Below, piece by piece: positions 44,662 through 54,130 of a DNA stretch of 64,000 nt. The position numbers and the translations under genes are program-made. Below the pieces are notes generated by a model. That model saw nothing but the letters and a program-made list of their open reading frames with translations, was not told the origin of the DNA and did not search any database. Source of the stretch: JAOUEA01 sp963790335 (GTDB lineage: Bacteria > Actinomycetota > UBA4738 > HRBIN12); contig CAWBOB010000010.1 of the NCBI GenBank assembly GCA_963790335.1, positions 1-64,000 on the forward strand. The letters run 5' to 3'. How positions within the stretch are numbered: the stretch's first letter is position 1; every line of letters starts with the position of its first letter.

Positions 44662-45777
44662 CTACGCCGCCACCTCGGCGACGCACAGGAACGCCCGCTC
44701 GAGCACGAGCCGCGTGTTGAGGTTGAGATCCTCCGCGAGCTCGGCCCTGGCCGCTTCGAGCCCGGCCAGGCCACGGGCCGCGCGCACGACCGAGAGGTCT
44801 GCCGGCGGAGCGATGTCGGGGTTCAGCAGCTCGTCGCGCGGTGCACCCACGCTCGCGGCGATGCGATCGCGCAGCAGCGCCGACGCGCCGAGCAGCACCC
44901 AGTCGACGTAGTCGCGCTCGGCGCGGCGCTCCTTGCGCTTGAAGCGGGTCTCGATACGCCGGATCGCCCCGCGGTACATGTCCTCGGGACGACCCTTCTC
45001 GTCGAGGAACGGCGCCAGCTCGTCGTCGAGCTGCGCCTTCATCGTCTTCTTGTACTCGGCTGCGGCGGCGAGCACCGCCTCGGCGGCGGCGAGCGCCCCG
45101 GTCGGCCCGCGGACGGCCAACCCGAGCGCGTCGACGGCCGCCTCGCGAAACGCGAGACCATCGGCGCTCGTCACGAGCCTGCGCGCGCGACCGAGGTTGC
45201 CCCCGGTGAGCCGGGCGGCGAGCTGGGCCCGGGTGGGGTCGATGTCTTCGCCCGTGAGCACGTCGACCACGAACGACTCCGACAACGCGGTAAACGTCAC
45301 CATGTGGCAGCGCGATCGCACCGTGTCGGGAAGCTCGTGCGCCCGCGCCGACATCAGCAGGAAGACGGCATCGGCCGGCGGCTCCTCGAGCACCTTCAGC
45401 AGGGTGTCGGCGGCAGCGGGCGAGAGCCGGTCGGCCTCGCGGATCACGAAGATCTTGCGCCCCGGCTCGGGCGGGGTGCGCGACGCCGGATGGCAGACCT
45501 CGTCGCGCACCGTGTCGACGTGGATGTCGCGCCCCTCGGGCTCGACCAGGAACTCGTTGGGGTGCTGGTCCTTGAGCGCAAGACGGCAGTTGCGGCACTC
45601 CCCGCAGCCACCGTTCGCACAGAGCAGCGCCGCAGCGAACGCGCGAGCGGCGAGCGACTTGCCGCTCCCCTCGGGCCCGGCGAACACGTACGCGTGATGC
45701 GGATGCTCGGCCGCACCCTGCAGGAACGCCATCGCATGCTCCTGACCAGGCACACGATCCAACGCTCGGAGAGTCAT
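44662..45777 (-). CDS. holB: DNA polymerase III subunit delta'
   Basis: 371 residues from ATG 45777. A clamp-loader AAA+ ATPase: YVFAGPEGSGKSLAARAFA is the P-loop, a four-cysteine zinc module lies in CANGGCGECRNCRLAL, and DRLSPAAADTLLKVLEEPP with MSARAHELPDTVRSRC carries Walker B-adjacent and sensor regions. The C-terminal part is helical. It loads the beta clamp during replication. It follows the MFS-Tmk gene in the same direction (35 bases), and the topA-tmk-holB order is a known actinobacterial arrangement. Confidence 0.93.
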   Translation of the reverse strand: MTLRALDRVPGQEHAMAFLQGAAEHPHHAYVFAGPEGSGKSLAARAFAAALLCANGGCGECRNCRLALKDQHPNEFLVEPEGRDIHVDTVRDEVCHPASRTPPEPGRKIFVIREADRLSPAAADTLLKVLEEPPADAVFLLMSARAHELPDTVRSRCHMVTFTALSESFVVDVLTGEDIDPTRAQLAARLTGGNLGRARRLVTSADGLAFREAAVDALGLAVRGPTGALAAAEAVLAAAAEYKKTMKAQLDDELAPFLDEKGRPEDMYRGAIRRIETRFKRKERRAERDYVDWVLLGASALLRDRIAASVGAPRDELLNPDIAPPADLSVVRAARGLAGLEAARAELAEDLNLNTRLVLERAFLCVAEVAA

Positions 45778-45812
45778 GGTCGAGCGGAGTGTAACGGCGG
45801 GCACCGATGGCC

Positions 45813-47849
45813 TCAGTCGCCGACGCCTCCGTCGGTCGAGCGTTCGTAGTCGGTGAGCGCTTTGTCGAGCGCCGCGCGCACACCCTCGAAGACCTCGTTG
45901 GGCGTGTCGTCGGCGTCGACGACGACGAAGCGCTCGGGGTGCTCCTCGGCGATCTTCAGGTAGGCGTCGGCGACCTTGGCGTGGAAGTCCTGGCCTTCGA
46001 GTTCCATGCGGTCGGGTGACTCGGTCGAGCGCAGCAGGCCTCGCTCCGGCTCCAGGTGCAGCAGGATCACCAGGTCGGGGAACAAGCCCTGCGTTGCCCA
46101 GACGTTCAGCGTCAACACGTCCTGCTCGCCGAGGCCGCGGGCCCACCCCTGGTAGGCGAGCGACGAGTCGACGTACCGGTCGCAGATCACGACCTTGCCT
46201 TCGGCGAGTGCCGGACGGATCACGCTCGTCACGGTCTGCGCACGTGCGGCCGCGAAGAGCAAGGCCTCGGTGCGGGAGTCGAGCTTGCCGGTCTTCGGGT
46301 CGAGCAGCACCTCGCGGATCTTCTCCCCCAGCTCGGTTCCGCCGGGCTCGCGCGTGACGAGCACGTCCTGGGCGCGGTCGCTCCGCAGGTACTCCTCGGC
46401 GAGACGGATCTGCGTGCCCTTGCCCGCGCCTTCCACACCCTCGAAGGCGATGAACAGCCCGGTCGCCGGCGGACGCTTCAGCTTGGGCACGAGCGCGAGC
46501 GGTTCGGGACGGGAGAGGCGATGACGGTGCAGCAGACGCCGCGTGTTGAAGCCCGCGGCCGCCGCGAGCACGCCCGCCGTCCACAGGGCGAGCCGGGTGC
46601 CCGAGAGGTCGAAACGCTGACCCCCCACGAAGAACTCGTAGTTGCCATAGACGCTCGACAGGATAGGGAAGACCGTGAGGCTCAGGAACAGTCCGCTGCG
46701 CGAGAGCGTCGTGAGCGAGCCGAACGTGCGTCCGCGGAACTCGTCCTCGACGTTCTCCTGCAGCAGCGTGTAGCCACTCACCCACGCGAGGCCGCAGAAC
46801 GCGCCGAGCCAGACGGTGACGACCGAGGCCAGGGGCAGGTTGGGCATGGCGGCGAGCACGAAGAGCGCACCCGCCGCGGCGACGAGGGCCCACACGAACG
46901 TCAGCCCCCGGTCCACGAACCTCGCGACCTGGTTGCTCGACGCCATGCCGAGCGCCATGCCGACGCCGAACGCGGTGACGATCACGCCCCAAGCCGCCTC
47001 GCCGGCGGCGAGCGAACGCACGAAGATCGGGCCGAGCGCGAGCACGGCACCGACCGCGCCGAACGCCACGACGATGCCGGCCGTCATCGCCGAGGCGATG
47101 GAGTCTTCCCGCAGGAACCGCACCCCGTCGACCACGTCCCGCCAGATGCGGCTGATGTCGAAGCGGCCCGAGAGCCCTCCCGTCTTCGGCGGGAACGTGA
47201 TGCGGCTCACCATGTACGCCGAGAACAGGAAGGTGCCGCCGTCGAGCAACAGCGCGAGCGACTGCGGATTGTCGCCGAGCCAGGGCACCCGAACCGCCAG
47301 ACCGTCCGAGAACACGGTGAGCACCGCGAAGACGCCGCCGCCGAGCGGCAGCGTGCCGTACGTGCTCACCAGGCCGATCGCGTTGGCGTTCGCGAGCTGT
47401 CGCCGGGGCACCATGTTGGGAAGCGACGCGTCACGCGCCGGGGTCCACAGCAGCGAGAGGCATTCGATCGCGAACGACAGCAGGAAGATCGCCCACAGCT
47501 GCCCGACGAACGCCATCGCCCCGTACATCACTGCGCGGCCGAGGTCGGCGATGATCATGATCTGCTTGCGGTCGGTGCGGTCGACGAGCGCGCCCGCGAA
47601 CGGGCCGAAGAGCACCGCGGGCAGCATGCGCGCCGTCATGACCGCGCCGACGGCGAGACCGGCGGCAGCCGTCGAGCCCGAGAGGCCGGTCACGAGCGAC
47701 GTGACCGCGATGAAACCCACCCAGTCGCCCAGCGACGAGATGGTCATCGCCGCCAACAGCCTGGAGTACGAGGGATGGGTGAGCAGATCCCTCAGGGTCG
47801 CCGCACGGGTTCCGCGGAGCGCGGCGACCTCGTCGGCGACCGATGCCAC
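45813..47849 (-). CDS. tmk: MFS transporter - thymidylate kinase fusion
   Basis: 678 residues. Residues ~15-440 are an MFS-type membrane domain with about twelve helices and the loop motif GALVDRTDRKQIM between helices 2 and 3. Residues ~462-678 are a complete dTMP kinase: P-loop FEGVEGAGKGTQ, DR(Y/H)-type motif VICDRYVDSSLAYQGWARGL, and the LID region near MELEGQDFHAKVADAYL. dTMP kinase makes dTDP for DNA synthesis. The frame is uninterrupted, and I recall similar MFS-Tmk proteins in other actinobacteria, so the fusion is credible; the transport role is unknown. It starts 6 bases after the topA stop. Confidence 0.92.
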   Translation of the reverse strand: MASVADEVAALRGTRAATLRDLLTHPSYSRLLAAMTISSLGDWVGFIAVTSLVTGLSGSTAAAGLAVGAVMTARMLPAVLFGPFAGALVDRTDRKQIMIIADLGRAVMYGAMAFVGQLWAIFLLSFAIECLSLLWTPARDASLPNMVPRRQLANANAIGLVSTYGTLPLGGGVFAVLTVFSDGLAVRVPWLGDNPQSLALLLDGGTFLFSAYMVSRITFPPKTGGLSGRFDISRIWRDVVDGVRFLREDSIASAMTAGIVVAFGAVGAVLALGPIFVRSLAAGEAAWGVIVTAFGVGMALGMASSNQVARFVDRGLTFVWALVAAAGALFVLAAMPNLPLASVVTVWLGAFCGLAWVSGYTLLQENVEDEFRGRTFGSLTTLSRSGLFLSLTVFPILSSVYGNYEFFVGGQRFDLSGTRLALWTAGVLAAAAGFNTRRLLHRHRLSRPEPLALVPKLKRPPATGLFIAFEGVEGAGKGTQIRLAEEYLRSDRAQDVLVTREPGGTELGEKIREVLLDPKTGKLDSRTEALLFAAARAQTVTSVIRPALAEGKVVICDRYVDSSLAYQGWARGLGEQDVLTLNVWATQGLFPDLVILLHLEPERGLLRSTESPDRMELEGQDFHAKVADAYLKIAEEHPERFVVVDADDTPNEVFEGVRAALDKALTDYERSTDGGVGD

Positions 47850-47855
47850 GTCGGG

Positions 47856-50363
47856 CTAGGCCTCGGCTGCGGGCGCGGCCTTCGCCGCCGGCTTCTTCTT
47901 CGCGGTGGTCTTCGTGCGCGCGGCGGTCTTGCGCTTCGCGGTGGTCTTCTTGCGGGCGGTGGTCTTCTTCTTGGTGGCGCCGTTCTTCTTGGCCGCTGCT
48001 CGCGCAGCTCGCGCCGCCGCCTTGGCCTGCCGCGCGGCCGTCTCGGCCTCGACGTCACCGTTCTTCGTGACGTTGAACTCCAGGTCGAGCTCGGCGCCAC
48101 ACCCCCAGCACTTCAGTGACTTGGGCCGACGGAGCAGCAGCGAGCCGCACTCGGGGCACGGGTGGTCCTTCTCGGGCGGGTTGCCGACCGCGCAGTCACA
48201 GTCGGGGTACCGGCTGCAGCTGTAGAAGATCGACCCGAACCGGCTGCGCTTCTCGATCAGCTCGCCCTGGCCGCACTGCGGGCACGTGACCTCGGTCGAG
48301 ACGGGCGGATCCTTCTTGATGTAGCGGCAGTCTGGGTACCCGCTGCACCCCGTGAACGGCCCGTAGCGCCCGACCCGGCGCTGCAGCTGTTTGCCGCACT
48401 CCGGACAGGTCTCGTCGAGCATCTCGGGCTCGGGACGCACGCTCCCGTCCATGTTGCGGATGTAGCGACACTCGGGGTAGTTCGTGCAGCCGACGAACTT
48501 GCCGTAGCGACCGAGCTTGACCTCGAGGCGACCAGGATCACGGCCTTCGGTCGGGCAGAGCGGGCAGTCCTCGTCGAGCTCTTCCACGTACCGCTCGAAG
48601 GCGTGCTCCGCCTTCTCGAGGGCTCGCTCGAACGGACCGTAGAACTCCTCGAGCATCGTGATCTTGCGCAGGTCGCCCTCGGCGATGTCGTCGAGCTCCT
48701 TCTCCATGTAGGCGGTGAACGTCACGTCGACCACGTCGGGGAAGTGCTCGATCAGCTTGTCGGTGACGACCTCGCCGGTGTCGGTGGGCGTGAATCGCTT
48801 CTCCTCGAGCGTCACGTACTCGCGCCGCTGGATCGTCTCGATGATCGACGCGTAGGTCGACGGACGCCCGATGCCGAGCTCCTCGAGCGTCTTCACCAGG
48901 GACGCCTCGGAGAACCGCGGCGGCGGCTGCGTGAAGTGCTGCTCCGGAAGCACCTCGAGCATGCGCAGCGCCTGTTCGGCCGTGAGCACGGGAAGCGTCT
49001 TCTCGGCGTCTTCGTCGGGACCCTCGTCGCGGCCTTCCTTGTAGACGCGGATGAACCCGTCGAAGGTCATCGTCTGGCCGGTCGCGCGCAGGCCGTAGGT
49101 GGTCTCGCCCTCTCGAGCCTCGACGTCGACGCCGACCTGGTCGAACCTCGCCTCGGCCATCTGGGTGGCCATGGTGCGCTGCCAGATCATCGTGTACAGG
49201 CGCAGCTGATCGCGTTCGAGGGTGGCCGCGACCCGCGGCGGCGTGCGCATGACGCTCGTGGGCCGCACCGCCTCGTGGGCCTCCTGGGCGTTGCGGCTGC
49301 GGGTCTTGTAGCGCCGCGGCTCGGCGAGCGAGTAGCGTTCCCCGTACTCGGTCTTGACGAGCTCGGCGACCTCGCGCAGCGCCGTGTCGGCGATGTTCAC
49401 CGAGTCGGTGCGCATGTAGGTGATGAGCCCGACCGAACCCTCGCCGGGGAGGTCGATGCCCTCGTAGAGACGCTGGGCGAGCGTCATCGTCTTGCGGGCG
49501 CTGAACCCGAGCTTGCGCGCGGCTTCCTGCTGCAGGGTCGAGGTCGTGAACGGCGGCGCCGGCGAGCGCTTGCGCTCCTTCTTCTCGACGTTCGTGACGC
49601 GGTAGGTGGCTCGCCGCAGCCGCTCCACGTGCTGGGCGGCGTCGGCCTCCGCGCCGAGCAGCACGCCCTTCTTGTCGGGAGAGGCGGCGAGCTTGCCCTC
49701 GGGCACCTGGGTGAGCCGCGCGATGAACGGCTGTTCCGGATCGGCGGCCTCGGGGGTGAGGCGAACCTCGACGCTCCAGTACTCCACGGGGTTGAACGCC
49801 CGGATCTCGCGCTCGCGCTCGACGATCAGGCGCACCGCGACCGACTGCACACGGCCCGCGGACAGGCCGGGGCGGACCTTCTTCCAGAGCAGGGGCGAGA
49901 TGCGGTAGCCGACGAGCCGGTCGAGGATGCGGCGGGCTTCCTGCGCGTCGAAGAGCTTCAGGTCGATCGCGCGCGGCTCGCCGAACGCCTCGAGGATCGC
50001 GTCACGCGTGATCTCGGTGAAGGTGACGCGCTTCGCGGTCGCCGGATCGACCCCGAGCAGGCTCGCCACGTGGAAGGCGATCGCCTCGCCCTCGCGGTCG
50101 TAGTCCGTCGCGAGGATGAGATCGCCCGAGCCGGCCTTCATGACCTTCTTCAGCTCGCCGACGTGCCGCTTGGAATCTTCGGGCACCACGTAGTCGGGCG
50201 TGAACGCGTGCTCGATGTCGACCCCGAGCCCACCGAAGCCCTTGCCGAGGTCGCGGATGTGCCCATACGAAGCGCGGACGGCGTAGTCGCCGCCCAGGTA
50301 CTTCTCGATCGTCTTCGCCTTGGCGGGCGACTCGACGACCACGAGGGTCTTTCCGGTGGCCAT
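47856..50363 (-). CDS. topA: DNA topoisomerase I
   Basis: 835 residues. Relaxes negative supercoils through a transient 5'-phosphotyrosine bond. The TOPRIM domain begins VVESPAKAKTIEKYLG (8-23) and contains DYDREGEAIAFH. The catalytic Tyr is in GLITYMRTDSVNI at about residue 305. Four C-terminal zinc-ribbon modules are visible, beginning CPLCPTEG, CPECGKQL, CPQCGQGE and CPECGSLL. These are followed by a ~50-residue Lys/Thr/Ala-rich tail (about 785-835) typical of actinobacterial enzymes. Its promoter is among the clearest in the window. Confidence 0.97.
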   Translation of the reverse strand: MATGKTLVVVESPAKAKTIEKYLGGDYAVRASYGHIRDLGKGFGGLGVDIEHAFTPDYVVPEDSKRHVGELKKVMKAGSGDLILATDYDREGEAIAFHVASLLGVDPATAKRVTFTEITRDAILEAFGEPRAIDLKLFDAQEARRILDRLVGYRISPLLWKKVRPGLSAGRVQSVAVRLIVEREREIRAFNPVEYWSVEVRLTPEAADPEQPFIARLTQVPEGKLAASPDKKGVLLGAEADAAQHVERLRRATYRVTNVEKKERKRSPAPPFTTSTLQQEAARKLGFSARKTMTLAQRLYEGIDLPGEGSVGLITYMRTDSVNIADTALREVAELVKTEYGERYSLAEPRRYKTRSRNAQEAHEAVRPTSVMRTPPRVAATLERDQLRLYTMIWQRTMATQMAEARFDQVGVDVEAREGETTYGLRATGQTMTFDGFIRVYKEGRDEGPDEDAEKTLPVLTAEQALRMLEVLPEQHFTQPPPRFSEASLVKTLEELGIGRPSTYASIIETIQRREYVTLEEKRFTPTDTGEVVTDKLIEHFPDVVDVTFTAYMEKELDDIAEGDLRKITMLEEFYGPFERALEKAEHAFERYVEELDEDCPLCPTEGRDPGRLEVKLGRYGKFVGCTNYPECRYIRNMDGSVRPEPEMLDETCPECGKQLQRRVGRYGPFTGCSGYPDCRYIKKDPPVSTEVTCPQCGQGELIEKRSRFGSIFYSCSRYPDCDCAVGNPPEKDHPCPECGSLLLRRPKSLKCWGCGAELDLEFNVTKNGDVEAETAARQAKAAARAARAAAKKNGATKKKTTARKKTTAKRKTAARTKTTAKKKPAAKAAPAAEA

Positions 50364-50372
50364 GGCGGGGAA

Positions 50373-50402
50373 CCTTTACGGGTCGGTGGGGAGAAGTGTC
50401 AA
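50373..50402 (-). promoter_or_regulatory. Promoter of topA
   Basis: On the minus strand a consensus -35 TTGACA (50397-50402) is followed after 18 bases by TAAAGG (50373-50378), which ends 9 bases before the topA ATG. The -35 is perfect; the leader is very short. Confidence 0.55.
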
Positions 50403-50499
50403 GTGCGTGGTGTTCGACGGAAGGCTGAAGGACCGGCCTCGGACGCCCGAGAACGCACTGGTACCGTTTCGTATTCCCGAGCCGAGGACTTGAACACGC

Positions 50500-51195
50500 A
50501 TGCTCGACTGGCTGCATCAGTTCGTGACCGACACCGTGGCCGGATACGGATACGTGGCCGTGTTCGTGTTGATGCTGTTCGAGTCGGCATGCATCCCGAT
50601 CCCGAGTGAGGTCACGATGCTGTTCGGAGGCGCGCTCGCCTCGGCCGGGTTCGCGGCCCCGGGCGAGGAGCTCTCCCTGTTCTGGGTGGGCATGGCGGGC
50701 ACCGTCGGCAACGTGGTGGGCTCGTGGCTCGCCTACTGGGCGGGCGCGGTCGGCGGCCGTCCGCTGGTCGACCGGTTCGGCCGCTACCTGCTGATCAGGC
50801 CGCACGAGGTCGACAAGGCCCACGAATGGTTCGAGCGCTACGGCGACGCCGCCGTCTTCTTCTCGCGACTGCTGCCGGTGATCCGCACGTTCATCTCGCT
50901 GCCCGCAGGGGTCGTGCGCATGCCCTTCTGGCGCTTCACGATCTACACGACCCTCGGGTGCCTGCCGTGGACGTTCGCCCTCGCGTGGCTCGGCTTCCAG
51001 CTCGGTGACCGCTGGGAAACCGTGGAGCATGCGCTGCAGCCGTTCTCGTGGGCGATCGCGGGTCTCTGCGTGATCGCGGCCGCCTGGTACGTGCGACGCC
51101 GCTGGACCAAGGTGCGAGCCGAGTACGCCGCCCTCGACGCGTCGGCCGCCACCGGCAACGGCCACCGGCCCACGGGACCGAGCCTCAGCGGTTAG
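50500..51195 (+). CDS. DedA-family membrane protein
   Basis: 231 residues. The DedA/SNARE-associated domain covers residues ~15-170, with ESACIPIPSEVTMLFGGALA (re-entrant loop with the conserved acidic/proline motif), GTVGNVVGSWLAYWAG and SRLLPVIRTFISLPAGVVRM, the conserved G-x-R-x(2)-P-type segment. C-terminal helices follow, then a basic tail. DedA proteins help move undecaprenyl phosphate or other lipids across the membrane (family knowledge). It diverges from topA and its last 4 bases overlap the convergent GNAT gene. Confidence 0.92.
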   Translation: MLDWLHQFVTDTVAGYGYVAVFVLMLFESACIPIPSEVTMLFGGALASAGFAAPGEELSLFWVGMAGTVGNVVGSWLAYWAGAVGGRPLVDRFGRYLLIRPHEVDKAHEWFERYGDAAVFFSRLLPVIRTFISLPAGVVRMPFWRFTIYTTLGCLPWTFALAWLGFQLGDRWETVEHALQPFSWAIAGLCVIAAAWYVRRRWTKVRAEYAALDASAATGNGHRPTGPSLSG

Positions 51196-51671
51196 AGGTT
51201 CACGAGCATCGTCCAGTGATCGCCGTCTTCGGCGACCTTCTCGAAGCCGGCTCGCTGATACAGCATGCGCGAGCGGTTGTGCACGGCCACCGAGAGCGAG
51301 AGCGCCTGGAACCCTTCCTCACGGGCCTGCACCATGGCGGCGCGCAGCAGGGTGCCCCCGATGCCCTTGCGCCGATGCAGCGGCTGTACGGCCACCGAGA
51401 GCTCGGGCGTCTTCTCGTCGATGAAGCCGTAGCCGGGCTCGTCCTCGGTGAACTGGCGGTACCAGACTGCGCCGACCGGCGAGCCGTCGAGCTCCGCCAC
51501 GACGCCACCGTCGCCCGGGCGCCCCCAGTCGTCGTGGTAGCGGCGCAGGGCCGGGTCGTCGAGCACTTCCTCGATGGGCTCGCGAGGCCAGTCGGGGTTC
51601 CAGCGGGCGGCCTCGAACAGCATCGTCTTCAGGAACTCCGCATCGCCTGCGGTTGCCGGACGGATGTTCAC
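51192..51671 (-). CDS. GNAT-family N-acetyltransferase
   Basis: 159 residues from GTG 51671 (VNIRPATAGDAEFLKTMLF); a longer start at 51710 is possible. The acetyl-CoA pyrophosphate loop is HRRKGIGGTLLRAA, preceded by the beta-4 strand LSVAVQPL and followed by LSLSVAVHNRSRMLYQRAGF, the classic GNAT C-terminal pattern. The acceptor substrate is unknown. It lies alone between dedA and the permease operon. Confidence 0.88.
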   Translation of the reverse strand: MNIRPATAGDAEFLKTMLFEAARWNPDWPREPIEEVLDDPALRRYHDDWGRPGDGGVVAELDGSPVGAVWYRQFTEDEPGYGFIDEKTPELSVAVQPLHRRKGIGGTLLRAAMVQAREEGFQALSLSVAVHNRSRMLYQRAGFEKVAEDGDHWTMLVNL

Positions 51672-51746
51672 GTCGATCGCCTCCGGGGGTGTGCGGGTGC
51701 TCCGACACACCGTACCGCAGCCGGCGTCGCCACCCGGGAGCGACCG

Positions 51747-54118
51747 CTACCGCGCAGCGTCGGGCGCCGCCCCAGCCGACCGCCGGGCGGCTCGAGCCGT
51801 GGCGACCTGGTGGGCCACGCTCGTGAGCACCACACGTTCCTCGAACAGGAACAAGCGCTTCACGAACAATGCCGTCTGACCGTGCAGCGGCAGCTGCCAC
51901 CACCTCGCCACGATGAACTCAGGGATCACCACGTTCACGATCGTGCCCGGGCGCTCGGTGTAGCGCCGAACCTCTTGGAGCATCGGCGTCGAGAGGTCGC
52001 GGAAGGGCGCTTCGACGATGTCGAGCGGCACACCCTGGACCGCTTCGAACCACCCGTCGCCGATGGAGTGCGCCGCTTCGGGGTCGAGGTCGAAGTAGAC
52101 GGCTCGCGTGACCGTAGCGTCGAGCGTGCGCGCGTAGTTCACGGCTCGGATCGACACGTCGTTGACCGACGAGACCAGCACCAGCGTCACCGTGCGCTGG
52201 GGGATCAGCGGCTTGCCGCCTGCAGCCGACGGCGTGCCTTCCTCGAGCACGACCGGCACGTCGGTCACGACCACGTTGGGCGTGCGAAGCATGCTCGCCT
52301 TGAGCCGAACGAGGTCGCGGTTGCGAACCAGGTACGAGAACAAGCCCTGTGGCCTCAGCAGCTCGGGCACCACGATCGTGACGAAGCCGCTGGGGCCGCG
52401 GTCGATCTCGTCGACGACGCCGCGGATGGCCGCTGTGAGGTTCCCCGGCGGGATCGGGATGAGATCGGGGATGCCCGGACCGACGAACGTGCGCCAGCGC
52501 AGCTGCACGTCGCGTGGGACCGCACGTTCCCTCGAGGGGAAGACCGGCCGGATGTCCTCGGGGCGGAACGACCGCAGGTACCCGACGGCTTCGGCCGTGG
52601 CGACATCGAAGTCGCGCACGAGCAGCACGAGGTGGTGCTCACCCAGGTCGTCGCTGCGCACCCGCCCCGCTCGCAGCTGACGCGCCAGGCCCGTGTAGTG
52701 GCGATGGATCGAGTAGAAGCAGGGCACGAGCACAGCCATGATCAGCAACGAGAGCCAGGCGCCCTGCCCGAACTTCGACACCACCACGACGACGAGCACG
52801 ACCCCGGTGGTGACGGCGCCGACACGTTGATCACGATCGAACGGCGCCAGCCCGTGGCGGCCCCCTCGCCCCTGCGGCCTTCGAGGATCCAATGCCGCAC
52901 CATGCCGGTCTGCGAGAGCGTGAACGACGTGAAGACCCCGACCACGTAGAAGTTGATCAGTACCGAGAGGCTCGCGTCGAAGACGAAGATCATGAGGCAT
53001 GAGAGCGCGCCGAGCACGATCACGCCGTTGGAGAAGACGAGCCGGTCCCCTCGGTTCACGAACTGGCTCGGCATGTACCGGTCGCGAGCCAGGATCGAAG
53101 CGAGGCGCGGGAAGTCCTGGTAGGCCGTGTTCGCGGCGAGGATCAGGATCGTCGCCGTGAAGAACTGCACGACGTAGAACCCGATCGAGCTGTTGCCGAA
53201 GACCGCGATCGCGATCTGCGCGACCACCGATCGTTCCTCGCTCGCGATCACGCCCTCGACGTGGGTCGCGAGCCACGAGATGCCGAGGAACAGCGAGACC
53301 GCGATGCCTCCCATGATCGCGAGGGTCGTGGCGGCGTTGTGCGCCTGGGGGCGGCGGAAGGCGGGCACGCCGTTGGAGATCGCCTCGACGCCGGTGAGCG
53401 CCGTCGCGCCGAGCGAGAACGCGCGCAGCACCGCGAACAGGCCGATGGCGCCGGCGGTGGTCGCGGCGTCGTGCAGCGGCTCGGACTCGAGACCGACCTC
53501 GGGGCAGCCGGTCACGCACCGCGCGAGCCCGATCACGAGCAGCAGTCCGATCGAGAGCACGAATCCGTAGGTGGGGATCGCGAACAGGGTGCCCGACTCG
53601 CGGGATCCCCGCAGGTTGGCCACCGTCACGAACAGCACGAATCCGACCGAGAGCAGCACCTTGTGCTCGTTCGCGGCCGGGATCGCGGAGCCGATCGCGA
53701 ACACCCCGGCCACGATCGAGACGACCACGGTCATCATGTAGTCGAAGAGCAGCGCCGACGCGGCGACGAGCGCGGGCACCGTGCCGAGGTTCTCCCGGCT
53801 CACGATGTACGCACCGCCCCCGCTCGGGTAGGCGCGCACGGTCTGGCGGTACGACGCGACGACGATGATCAGCAGGCTGCCGATCGCGACGGCGATGGGC
53901 ATGACGTACGGCTGCGGGCGCTGCGTCACCAGCGTGAGGGCGATGAGGATCTCGCCCGTCGCATACGCGACCGACGAGAGCGCGTCGGAGGCGAACACCG
54001 GCAGCGCCAGGATCTTCGGCAGCAGCGTGTGCTCGAGGCCCGCGCTCGAGAACGCCCGACCGAGCACGACCCGTTTGAGCACGCCGGTCGGGGCCAGTGG
54101 TGCCTCGGTGTCGGTCAT
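51747..54118 (-). CDS. KimA-like APC-family permease 1, one frameshift near 52830
   Basis: ~790 residues after joining two frames. Twelve-helix APC core (residues ~25-470): LPVFASDALSSVAYATGEIL, VVASYRQTVRAYPSGGGAYI, TALTGVEAISNGVPAFRRPQ and AANTAYQDFPRLASILARD. The frame breaks at SIVINV, where one missing G would restore INVVGAVTTG. The soluble C-terminal half contains two related modules, ending VTDVPVVLEEG and LTSVAHQVATA. The family includes KimA, a high-affinity K+/H+ symporter; amino-acid transport cannot be excluded. Last gene of the operon, 12 bases after permease 2. Confidence 0.85.
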
Positions 54119-54130
54119 CGCACGCCAAGC

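Noticed and set aside
48162..50609. 815-residue open frame on the plus strand
   Set aside because: Antisense shadow of topA; no recognisable domain.
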